Assembly (NCBI GenBank): GCA_013398955.1
Contig: VWPU01002884.1
Location: 39,977-103,976, forward strand
Length of the DNA: 64,000 nt
DNA from: Callaeas wilsoni
Taxonomy: Eukaryota > Chordata > Aves > Passeriformes > Callaeidae
Direction of reading: 5' to 3'
Positions 27,201 through 39,200 of this stretch are shown piece after piece (positions within the stretch are counted from its first letter, which is position 1; the number at the start of each line of letters is the position of its first letter). Made by a program: the position numbers and the translations under genes. The notes beneath the pieces are model-generated. The model was given only the letters and a program-made list of their open reading frames with translations. It was not told where the DNA came from and did not search any database.

Positions 27201-30200
27201 TTCCCTTTATATCTTTTTGAGATCAGAAATTTTAAGCACAGCACTCCGTTATACCCTGGGTTTACCATGGCAGTATTCTCCTTTGTTTTCTATTCCTTTT
27301 CTAGTCATTCCTAACGTTCTGCTTGGATAATTTTGTTTCTTTTTCTGGCTATTAAGTCCTGAGTTAATATTTTTACTGAACAGTCTTTACAGCTGGTGAC
27401 TTGCATCAAGCAAGAACAAAGAACAGGTTTTCCTTCAGCAGCTTTCTTTCCTTCTGGTGTATAGTTCACATTTATCCTCAGCTTCTCTTACTTGCTCCAT
27501 CATATCCTGGTCTTCCTAGAAGGCCTGAAGGACCAATTGGTCCAGCTGACCCCATTTCACCAACAGGACCTGGAAATCCAGGATCTCCTTGTGGACCTAC
27601 AGAGAATTACAAAAACATGTGAGTCGAACACCTTATGGAATTGACATCTTAAATCTAAATTAAGCTGCAACCAAAATTATAATTTGGAAACCACAAAAGA
27701 GGTTCACAAAATAATTTATGAAACATTTTAAAATGTGTAACAATTTAGTTTTAAGGTGGGAGGATTTGGTTAATTTTCTGTGGATTCCAGTCCACTTCAC
27801 AAGCACATTTTTAACTCTTCATCACTTTGTAGAATTATCTTTGTGCTAGGTATTACAAAATGCTGAGAGAAATGTTTGCCCAAAATAAAAACATGTAGCA
27901 TTTAAAATAAATATGGATTTCATGCTATGTGCTTTAGCAGTGCACACAGGGAGGTCGTTTCAGGATCACCTTAGTTGAAATTATCCAGATTTTAAAAGTA
28001 TATTTTCAAAATTGCTACAAATAATAAAGTTTAAAAGTGCAGTTACATACTGACAAAGAAAACCTGAATCAGATGTAAACAGCTTCATTAAACTGGAAAA
28101 AGAAAATACTGGCAGTAGTTCTGTTCTCTGTTGTGCTAAAGGCCTCTTTCTCTGAAGGCAGTATCCACTCACACACCATGCACATCACTGAATGCTACTC
28201 GAGATATTAAGCATGGGAGTGTTTGTTGTATGGGCTGGAAACCACGGAAGTCTGTGCAAAAAATTCATTTTAGGATGAGGCCCCTATCTAACGGGGAGGT
28301 TCTGCTGAACTGGGGTTTTGATGTAACTTACTTCTGTGATCCCAAGAAATTTCTAGTGTTGCACTAGAAAAACAATTTATGATGAGTTCTCTGTTGAAAT
28401 GTTCTTAAAAAACAAACTCTCCAAGTATTAGATGCAAAAGCACAACCTTGCAGGCAGCAGACCTGGCTGTTCCCTACTGCTTTCTGCTACAAAATAAGAA
28501 TTTCCACACATCTTTTCACCAATTAAATGAATAAAATGGGGATAAAAGGAGCTGGGACATAAACACCCAGACTGAGGTTTAGGGAGGAAGGTAATAAGTT
28601 GACAGGTATTCTGTTGGGGGTACTAGTCCCAGGATTTTGCCCCTGCTATGTAATAGGAAGCTTGATTGTAATCTAAAATCTGTGTGTTGTGGCAATACTG
28701 AAAATAGGAATCCAAAATTACAATGGGAAAGCAGGTTTTCTTATTTGCTGTCCATTAACCAGCATGGGTTTATTTTTCATAGATTTTTTGTAGATATGCT
28801 TAGGTGCAATAACGAGAGAGTCCCTCAGATCTAGTTGTGACTGTGCACGCAGACCTTTCACACAAACATTTAACCTGACACCTGTGTGTTTAATGTAGCT
28901 CCAGGAAATCAGCGAGACAAACAAACACAAAAACGTGGCCAAACACACAAGCACAGCATGGGGCCACTAGGCATGTTTTAGGATCCTGTCCCCTGCACCC
29001 CTAGTGCCCACTTTCACACGCCTTAGCAGAACAGGTCCTGCACTTTATACAGCACAAACACCAGTCAAAAATAGATATAACCTTTTATAGGAAGCAGTGG
29101 AGTTCCAACAACTCCAGGAGGACCTGGAGGCCCTTTTTCTCCTGGATCCCCCTGTAAGAGTCCAACAATAAATTTTTTATATACAAATACATAGTGCACT
29201 AGAATGTAACTGAATATTTCAACAATGGGGAGGTGTGTAACATGTGACACACCACCCAGGAAACTTGATTTTGACACTTTACAGCATTTAAAACCAAGCA
29301 AAAAGATTTAAAATAATCATTATCTTTCAGGATACCAGTGACTAAACAGTAATATACCTATCACACTCTATCTGACACTCTATTTGACTCTTCAGAACAT
29401 GTGACTGCTGTATTTTATTTCATTCATTTATTGTAAGTATGACTCAAACACAGTAAATCAGTATCAATTTAATTGAGATATTTTAACAACCAATCTGTAA
29501 TTAAAAATTCTGTATCAGAATTAGGAAATTACTCCTATGACAGATAAGCTTAGAGAAAAACAGTTTCACAGTCTAACAGCTATTATCAATGGTAAGAGAT
29601 ACTCAAAGCTCTCATAAGAAGTTTAAAACATCTGCATTAGGGAAACATAAAAGTGCTTACTAATGGTGAGGAAAATCACTTCTGCTTGGAGGATTTCTAA
29701 ATTAACTTGGATTTTGATACTTAGAATTGCAACTGAAGTGGACTTTAGGGAAGTCTTTTATGTGGCAAATTGTATTAGACCTTTTGCTTTGTAGATTAGA
29801 AATCAGCCCTCCTTTTCCAGCAAATGGGAACTGAGAAAACAGGAACGTCAATGTGGGAACTGCGTAGTGAGGCTGCATTCCCAGGATTCGACTCCAGGGC
29901 CTTTTAGGACACAGACAAGGAGAACTGGGCCTGCAAAACTGGATACCCATCCTTACACAAGTGAAAACAAGGCCTCTATGCCTCTTTCTTGGTTTATTTT
30001 TTTTTTAAATGGTGTCTCTACGGTAATTAGACAGTTCTGTCACTGACTGCTGCCCTCTTGATCTCTGCTCTGTTTCCTTTGACTGTATCTTGCAGAATGA
30101 AAAAATATCCTCGTGTCATCTTTGGTTCTTTTAAACCAAAGCACCATAAATTTGTCTTCCCTAATAACACAGAACAGCCTTCTGTGTGGCAGGAAAGAAA

Positions 30201-33200
30201 AAGTGAATCTAGCATTTGGCCTCCTCTGATAAATTTAGAAAGGATTTTGAGATTTAAAATTAATTTAATGATGATAAATAATCAAAGATTTGTACAATAG
30301 ATGTATTTGGCCCAAGTCTTATATAATTTTCGTGCTGATTTTAAAATGATACAACCAGAACACAAGAAAGAACTGAGGAGTAATGAGCCAAGGCCAAACA
30401 TTTCTGTTCTTGGTATCTCAAGTGATAAAGTCTGGTTGTGGTCTCTGAAAATCTGGTTTTAGGCTGTTAGGGCTAATGACCCTCTCTGGATGGCAGCTGC
30501 CTATTTCCTGTGTTTTCACTGTTGGTACACTCCTACATAATGGCATATATCTGTTTGGATTATTTTGTTGACTGATACTGTTTTCTCTTCTCATAAAAAC
30601 TTCAGGAGACTCAACTTGCCAACAGTTCATTAAAAAAAAATAGTGTTGCCAGCATCCAGGCGTAGGGATCAAAAGGTATGGCAACAATTCCTTGAAGTCC
30701 ATTCTTTGCTTTTAGCAACTGCATTTTTTAAAGATGAAATCTACTTTCAGTGTAACTGGGGTTTTTTTCTGAGTCTCTACACCTTAAATCTGAACACATC
30801 TTAGATTTTCTATAAACATGTTTGTTTCAGAAAAATCTACACAAGGACAGGCTCTTCCCAGGAGAAGTTTTAATCATATTCTTGTTCCTTCAGTGCATGT
30901 GATTTCTAGTGGATCATAAGCAACAGCTGGTATGGCCAGCTGAACAGTTGATGCAGTCTGGATAGATCTGCCCCTTTCAGGAATAATTAGATTTCTCCAA
31001 TTGTTTCTCAAGCAAAACTACAGCATCTGTGCAATCACTCAGGATTTTGCACATCTGTACTAGTTAAGCTTTTTTCATTAAATTGTGTCTATACTTGATT
31101 TGATTTCTTTTGCTCTGGGCATTAGCAATTGTAATTTCATCTTTCTGATCCATTACTGCAGGACTTCAAACTTTCCCCTAGCTTAACCTACCAACAATGA
31201 ATTATGTTTTTGTTTACTGTTTGTAGTGTTAACTGATGGCTACTCAGGCTGTGGGCTAATCAGTGGAGCCTGAGGAATGCACTGTTCTGTCTATAACATG
31301 ACTTGTTTCAAGTTTGTTAATGAGGCCCCAAACTAAAAAAATATGTACATCAGGGTGAGAACTTTTTAACAACAGAACACCTAAGATCTGATTCTAGGTT
31401 TTGGAGGTATTGGACTGCAACTAATTTTCTGTTTAAATCTGATATGCAATGTTTCAGTTTAATTAGTATCTAAATGATGTCACCGTGTTGTGAAGGTGAC
31501 AATAGCCAAAGGGAAGAAAAAGTAACATGTGTGGGCAATTTTTTACCCTCCAGGTATGACCACATAATTGAAATCTTGGCTGAAGAAGCTGGTCTAACAT
31601 TTTCCTTGCAGTCCTTACTTTGAAAGTAAGTCTGTGACTACGCCAGATGGCTTTTTTGTACTTTTATTTATTTACTTCATGTGTTTGTCATTCCTCATTT
31701 GTAAACATGCTTCTTGAAAACCTGCCTGTTGCTTTATATTTGTGTGCTTTCAACTGTGTCTTTAGCTGTGTACTACTTATGACAAGTTTGCACCAGCCAC
31801 AGTTTACTTCTTTGTGTTGCCACAGGTAATGTAGAGTGTGTTCCAATCTTAACCTTTAGTTTATAACAGATGTGATTTTTATGCAAATCTCTGGAAGAAA
31901 ATTTACTGCTTTATATGCACCTTTCAAGAAGTTTATTTCAGAGGGAAATAAACACTCCTTGACTTTTGTATTCCAGAACATTTAAGCCAAGTTCATTAGT
32001 GTCACAATTTCTGCAATACTGTTTTTGTCCTCTGTACTGTGGTAATAACTTTGATGAGCTTTTTCAACCTTGACGTTGCTACTGATGATTCTGTCACCCA
32101 CCTCCTGCATTGCAGCATTTCACTTCTCCTCTTGCTCGTACACTGCTGACCACTTGGACCCTGTCCCAGGACTCCTTAGGCCTTCCCCCCTGGCTAGGCT
32201 CACTGCTGCTTTGCTCCCTCTAGGGTAGCATCCAGAACTGCTTTTTTCTTCTGAGTGTGCTTTAGCATTGTAGATGCCACAGGAAATAGAATAGTTCCCT
32301 TCATTCAAGTCTTTGTTGTTACTCAGAATTACAATATGATCTAGTAGTCAGAATTTCACTGGTTCTGCAGCTGGCAGAAGAAAATTCCATAAACTTACGT
32401 CCTGAAATGTCACTAGACTGACACTTGGGTATTCTGAAATTGTTTTAAGCATCTCTTCTACACTTCAAATATTTTTCTCTTTTACTGTTAGCCCTGGAAT
32501 GTGACACCTACACTTCTAATCCCTAATGGAAAGCAGCAGGTATTGTAAAATAAAAGATAGTTAGTGTCATCTAAGTAAGTCAAACTAGGAAATGTTTAAA
32601 CACAGCTGGTGTGAAGGAGTTCTCTTCCTTACCATTCTGGTAAACATCTTGGAACAATTACCTATGTGAACGGGTTGAACACATGCCAGGAGATTTTGGT
32701 AAATCATGCCCTTCTGAATGGAATTTTGCCACCTCATTTGGGGCCAGTTTTCATCCTTGTTTACAGGATGAAACTATTAACTAAACAGCAGTTTCCTTTA
32801 CCTCAAATACCTCCTTGAAGAATGCAGCACAACCATGAATACCTTGTGGAGTACTACAATTCATGGATTAGGCAGCTATCCTGGTATACCTACAGGTAAC
32901 TACTGGGATTAACAATTCCTATGGTATGTAAAATAGAATTCCCACTCTCACATGCACCAACTAGGAATGTTTTCTTACATTGTTATTTACTACCACAGTG
33001 ATGAATAACTATAACTATCATGAAAATACTAAATCTTTGAAGAAATTATGACTGTATAGAGGTAAATGGCCTGATAAGTGGGTACATTTGGGAGGAAATA
33101 CTGGCACAGAGGGGAGTGGGGTGTGAATGTGTGGTCATTTTTTTACCTGTATGCCTGGATAACCAGGTTGTCCAGGAAAACCAGCAAATCCTGTTTCACC

Positions 33201-36200
33201 CTGGAAAGGATTAAATAAACACAATTTGATTAATCTGTTAAGATATAATTAATTGAGCAAAACCCAGTAAGGCAGTCATACTGTACTGTCATGTTATAAT
33301 AGTGTCCACAATTTGTTTCAGAGAATTCACTGGGTTTGTACAAGAAGTGGTGTTTCACAGACTCTCCTGTGTTAGAAAATTCACAGCATGTATTGCCAGG
33401 TTATTCAGACAGTGGTCAGCAGATTCAGCGAAGCTGGGGCACAGAATTAGCTGGAATACATACCAGCAGACTCTGATAGACTGTCTGCTTCATACAGCTG
33501 AAATTGGTCTGCTGCCTGCTGAATGACTCTCTACTGAAAGTACTGAAAGAAAAAACTACTGCATGGAAAGTAGCTGCCTATCAGCTCTCTTCTCTTTTCA
33601 TGATTTTCTAATATACTCATCCAGCCAGTACTCAAACTCTTTAGGTAGGCAGGAGTGAAAAACAAAGTGAAAAGTATTCTTGCAGATAAAACAGTCACCT
33701 GGAACATAACTCTAAAGGCAAATATTTATACATTAATGTGACTTATGAACAGCATGATCTCTACCTTAACTAGATTTGGGCAAGATATAGATCTACATAC
33801 ATACATCTATTTTTCTTTATTCCAGTAAGATGTTGTAAGTTCATAAGTAAAATTTAGCAGACAGCATCACTGGAATTTCTCAAGCCAGAAACATGAACAA
33901 AACATGCATGCACCACAAAATTACACAAACAATGTCACCATAAAAAACAAAGTTAACATGCTGCATAACTTTTCTATTATGCTGTATGTGTATCCCACTG
34001 ACTTTTCCTCCTCCTTACAACTTCAGATTCCATTAGCAAATTTCAGCCAAATTTCAAAGAGTGGCAGAAATTCAAAGTCACAGAGTTCATACAATTTCTG
34101 TGGCAACAGGTAGCAGAAGAGAAAGGAAGGAATGCAATCTGAGCTGTGAAGTATCTGGAAATTCCAAATCTGCACAAATCCACAGAAAACAAAATCTCAC
34201 TGATCCCACTGTTCAAGGAGCTGCTTATATTTTATGCCTTCATACCTTCATTCCAGGAAAACCTGCAGGTCCATAAGAACCAGGATGACCCTAATAAAAG
34301 CAAGTAGACTGTAAGCTAAACCAGTAAAAACTTACTCAAAACTAAACATAGAACTGCTGACAGTTAATATTACATAGGTAAATATTACTTGGAATATCTT
34401 CCAAAAACTTTGCAAAGCTTTTGCAAATAGTTTCTATGAGAAATGGACATGAATTAGAACAATAGACCAAAGCAAGCCACTGTGGTTTTCACTTAATTTT
34501 TTTACCATCTGGCATCAAGCACAGTAGTGGAATGCTGCTCCACTTCAGCACTGTTAGGCAAACCAAGCACAAGTAAAGTTGCTGTAAAAATCTGCCATCA
34601 ACACATATGGAGAACATTAAAATTACTGTGTTGTACTGTGCTATTCCAGAGCAGCTTTGTGCAGCTCTCAATATTTAGAGGATAACCCTACAGATTTACC
34701 TTCTTTCCAAGGAAAGTCTATATGAGCTTATGTTTAAGTCCCAGACAGGGTAAGTCCCAGGGCAAGTCTCCTAGATATTCTATACAGGAAGCATGACAGA
34801 TTAGTTTTAAAAAAATCCTTAAGGTCTTTCTCGAAATTGCAGACTTAGACTGCCTAATTATAGTGAATTTGTGATATAATTTATTGTGCAACTTTCTTAC
34901 CCGCAATCCAGGGAATCCAGGAAGGCCTTTTTCACCCTTTTCTCCTCTCCCGAGTATGCCCTAGAGCAGTCAAAATAGCTTTTTTAACCAAGATGCTCAA
35001 TGAAGTGTGCCATAAATTTTAATTTTTGTGCATGTTTACTAAATTACGTATACATTAGTCACTGGGGCTGACTTCACACAGCATCATCAGCCGTGCCTAA
35101 GTAGCTCCAGTTATTTGAGGAACCTGCTCTGGTCTCTTCTCTAAGCTTCATACTCTTTCAGCAGTTGAATTTGTAGTTGTTTTTTATGTTCTGGACATCA
35201 TTTGAGCTGCTTCAGTTGATTTCTCTGTTCCTGCTTATGACTAACAAATGCATGTATTATCTACATAGACAACTAGTACTGGAGCATGCATATAAAGCAC
35301 ATCTTTTTTAATGTAAATCTGATAGAAAAAGATTAGCTTTGTTCTCTTTTCCAGTGCCAAGTAACAGTGGTCTTTTTATGATGGAAAATGAACTTCTGAA
35401 GAAGTGCTAGACTTATTACTCAGAAATGTGATGTTCATGCTTCTCGTTTCTTCTCTTCCACTACAAAGCTAAATAAGTTTTTAACATAAACTAGAGTCAT
35501 TCTTTTGTCTCCAATTATCCTCTGTTTTTCTGAGATCTGGTAGCTTCCTGCCTGTGGATTTTCCTCCTCTGGCACATCAATTTTTAAATTGATCATGTTG
35601 ACAGAAAGAAAATAAAATGTAGGAATAGACAGTAAAGAGCAACTCTCTCCAAACAGGACGCTCTGCCTTCTCTACCCTTGGGGATATCCACAGTGTGAAG
35701 TTAAAATCTTTCCCTAACCTACTGTGGTAAATATACATCATGCCCCATTAAGAACACATTCAGATCATCTTTGTTTCTCTTCTTGAGGAAAAATAATCTG
35801 CACCTGTATTTTCTTCACTGTTCCAATCTGTTATGCCAACAGCCCAACTGGAAACAACACTGAACTTTTGCTACCAGGCAGCACTCAATAGGTATGTATA
35901 AAACAGACTCAGAAAGATTTTCCAAAGGGTTTTGAAATATTTTTGCTTTCACACTGATTTAGGTAGTGATTAAATTTCACAGCAAAAAATGCTGTGCTTT
36001 AGAAGTTTAACATAACAACCACAGAAGGACTTAGCCAGCACCATGGAAAAAAAGGTCCTATTACTTACTTTGGGTCCACGTGGCCCTCTGTATCCTGTTA
36101 CCCCAGGTAATCCTTTTTGGCCCTACATATAAAAGGAAAGTTTTTGTGTATATTAATATGCAGGATATGCCTGTGTGCTGGTTAACTTTTTTAAGTCCTG

Positions 36201-39200
36201 GTCTGAATTGGAAGTGTTAAACAGCATTTTTTTAAGCACTGGATGTGTTTCCCTAGGTGTCCTAGAGACAAGAAAAGCAAGAAAAACATTTATGTACTTA
36301 TCTTCATTTCTGTTAATGCTGTCAAACCAGCATAATTACTGTGGAGGGAGAGACATGTGTCTTTTCACTTGCAAGGACCTGCTAGTCAGGGCTTTGTTCC
36401 TACAAAGATGCATGACAATAGTTCTCTTTTTAATTTGCTGCTCTTCTTGGTTTGATGCAAGTACTCACAAGCATAAATCTACACTTTTGAGCGCAGTCCC
36501 TGTCTGAATGGGGTGCATGGCTGCTTACATGGCCATGACTGTGTCATGTGTTGTACAGCAGCAAATGTCCCACTTCCCAGTCACAAGGGGAGGTTCTTTT
36601 GGTCCTTTCCCTGTTCTTCGTACACCTGTATAGCAGCCGATCTCATGATCAAAGCCCAAGGTCCAACACGTGAAATCTACTGGTCCCCTGAGGTGAGGCT
36701 GCAGGAGCTGGCAATGCCAACTTCACCTTTTCATTTGTGCATTTGAGGAAATCAGACTTGAGGACACAGAGGGCTCTGTAACAATATTGGACTCTGTAAC
36801 ACAGTTTTTGTTTAAAAATAACACAGGTTACAAACATTCTAAAGTTCTAAGCCACTCAGCTGTGGCTATGGTCAGTGTGATGTTGAAGAAGTATAGGTTG
36901 TCCAGGAAAAGTTGTGGATACCCCATTCTTGGAAGTGTTCAAGGCCAGGCTGGATGAGGCTTTGAGCAACCTGATCTAGTGGAAGGTGTCTCTGCCCATG
37001 TCAAAGGTATTGGGACTAGCTGATCTTTAAGGACTCTTCCAACACAAACCATTCTATGATTCTGTGATAAAAAACTTGCAATAAAAATTGACAACAAAAT
37101 CACACTTAATTTTTATATTAAAAAGAGCACTCTAGAAGGGTTAGGGTTAGTTCAAAACTGTAGATTGGAGTACAGTTGCCAGTGATGTGCAAAATTTAAA
37201 ATATTAGTGAAGAGCCCCAAAAGAGATTCAATAGCACATTAATCAAATTTGCCAAGATGCCTGAAATACGATTTGCTAATGACAAAAAGTGAAGAAAACC
37301 AAAGCAATGGCAGTATCTCCTTTCTGCATCAAGATAGTCTTCCCTCCAGAACATGAGCTAAAGTACACATAGGGTGTCCTCTCCTGAAAGCTTGTAGGAA
37401 GGATGCTGAACACAGGATTCTGCTGCAGCTGATGGTTTCTTACAGAAAGATAGGTTTGTCTTATGCCATCCTTGCAAAAATTACATCACGGGATTGTACT
37501 TGCCAAGTTGAGCACTGTTAAATACGATGACAAATTAACACCTTTTGTCCTTTGAACAGCTGAGCTCCAGGAGGTCCAACTAACAGCGGTGACCCAGGCA
37601 GCCCAGGCAGTCCGATGTCGCCCTGTGGAAGCCAAAGGAACAGCTGAGATGTTCCGTGCAGAGTTTCAGTGACACTCAGCTTGTTTTCCTGTTGTACCAC
37701 AGCACTACATATTTCTGTACTCACTGAGAATGTACTAATTATCTGCAGATAAAGGTTTATACTGAGACCTGTAAATCTCTTTACCATCTGCTCAGATGAA
37801 TAAGGTTGGCAATCTAATCTCCTATTCTCCTGAGTCATTAAAAATAATGTTACAGCTAAGGAAATAAATGAGAACTCCTGGCTCCTGCTCCAAATCTGCT
37901 GTGGAGATAGTAGTTACAGGACTGTCAAATGTCTTATGTGTACATACAGTCTCTCATATTCTTGACCAAAGCCTTTGAGCATAAGACTTTGTGAATGTGA
38001 AATGAAATTATTGATTTGCTGTGGAAAGTTGTGTATGTTAGACCCTTGCACAAATTCTAAGAACTGATTGGACCAATTCACAGAAGAAATATCAAATATT
38101 CCACATTGGTTCTATACATCCTGAGTATGCTAACATAGGTGGAGACTGCCAGAGGAACTATTATTATGTGCTTGTCCTTTTCTTACACCCTTTCCTCGAC
38201 ATCTGTTCTGGACTTAGCAAGAGATGAGATTCAGGGACTCATCTGGTCCAGCATCTGTCACTAAGTAATCACAAATACTGTTGTGATCCCCTAGGCAGTG
38301 TCTGTTCAGAATGTATGTAAATGCTAACTAACACTGACTGCTGCTTTTCGAAATCTTCAGAATATGCTAGATTCCTGCATGCAGCTCACTAAAGGAACCA
38401 TTTCTGCTCCGAATTAATTGATTCAATAACTTGTATTACTTCTTCTGTTCTAACACGATTAGCAGGAGTCAAAGCCACAAATGAATGGGTTCCAGGGACC
38501 CCACAAGACTCTATTATTCTTCTAACTCTACAGTAATAATATATTTAATATTATTTGTTTTCTTACCGGCTCCCCCTTTTGTCCATCCACTCCAATCCCT
38601 GGATTTCCCTAATTGATAAAGAATGTACAGAGTTTCAGCATGATCAGAAAATACTGCCATTAGAGTTTAATCAAGTAACTCATTTGAAAAACTTCATAAC
38701 AAATAAACATTAGGAACATTTCAAATAGTTGTATAAATTATTATTTTGCTAACAACTTCAGAAATCATTACCTACCTGTTCACCTGGCAAACCAGGGTAA
38801 CCTGGAATACCCTTCAAAAGAGAATGAAGACAAGTTAGTATGTCTAATTTAGAGACAGCTTGTTTTGAAAATTATTTCCTCTTGCCCATAGGACCTAGAG
38901 GCAGAATTTTCTCTTGGAGTGTACCTACTCCAAACTGCAATTTACTTCACTTGCTCACTGCTTTCAGGAGGGCTGAACTCTGCTTTCCCCTTTTCCTGTC
39001 TTCCACAGGTGGTCTTGGGAAAAGGGATTAAGAAGAGAGCACTAGGAGCGTTTCTCCATGACCACAGACTGCCAGGATGAAACATGTTCATGCAGACATG
39101 GGAAGGAAGAACATATTCCTCAACTTCCAAACTCTTAAAGTAAAGCAAAAATCTATATTATCACCTGCCTCAAAAGTTACTTTTAGGCTTTGATTCACAT

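Larger units (their letters stand above)
20010..29081. other. Introns 17-25 region (exons 17 to 26)
   Basis: Introns over 300 bp: 27597-29081, 26929-27491, 26220-26763, 25801-26126, 23722-25636, 22363-23648, 21894-22255, 21112-21709 and 20010-21042. Contents: the A/C-rich stretch near 25.1 kb and an AT-rich patch near 21.6 kb. The + strand frame at 23639-24109 is antisense over exon 22 and has no domain. Confidence 0.8.
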
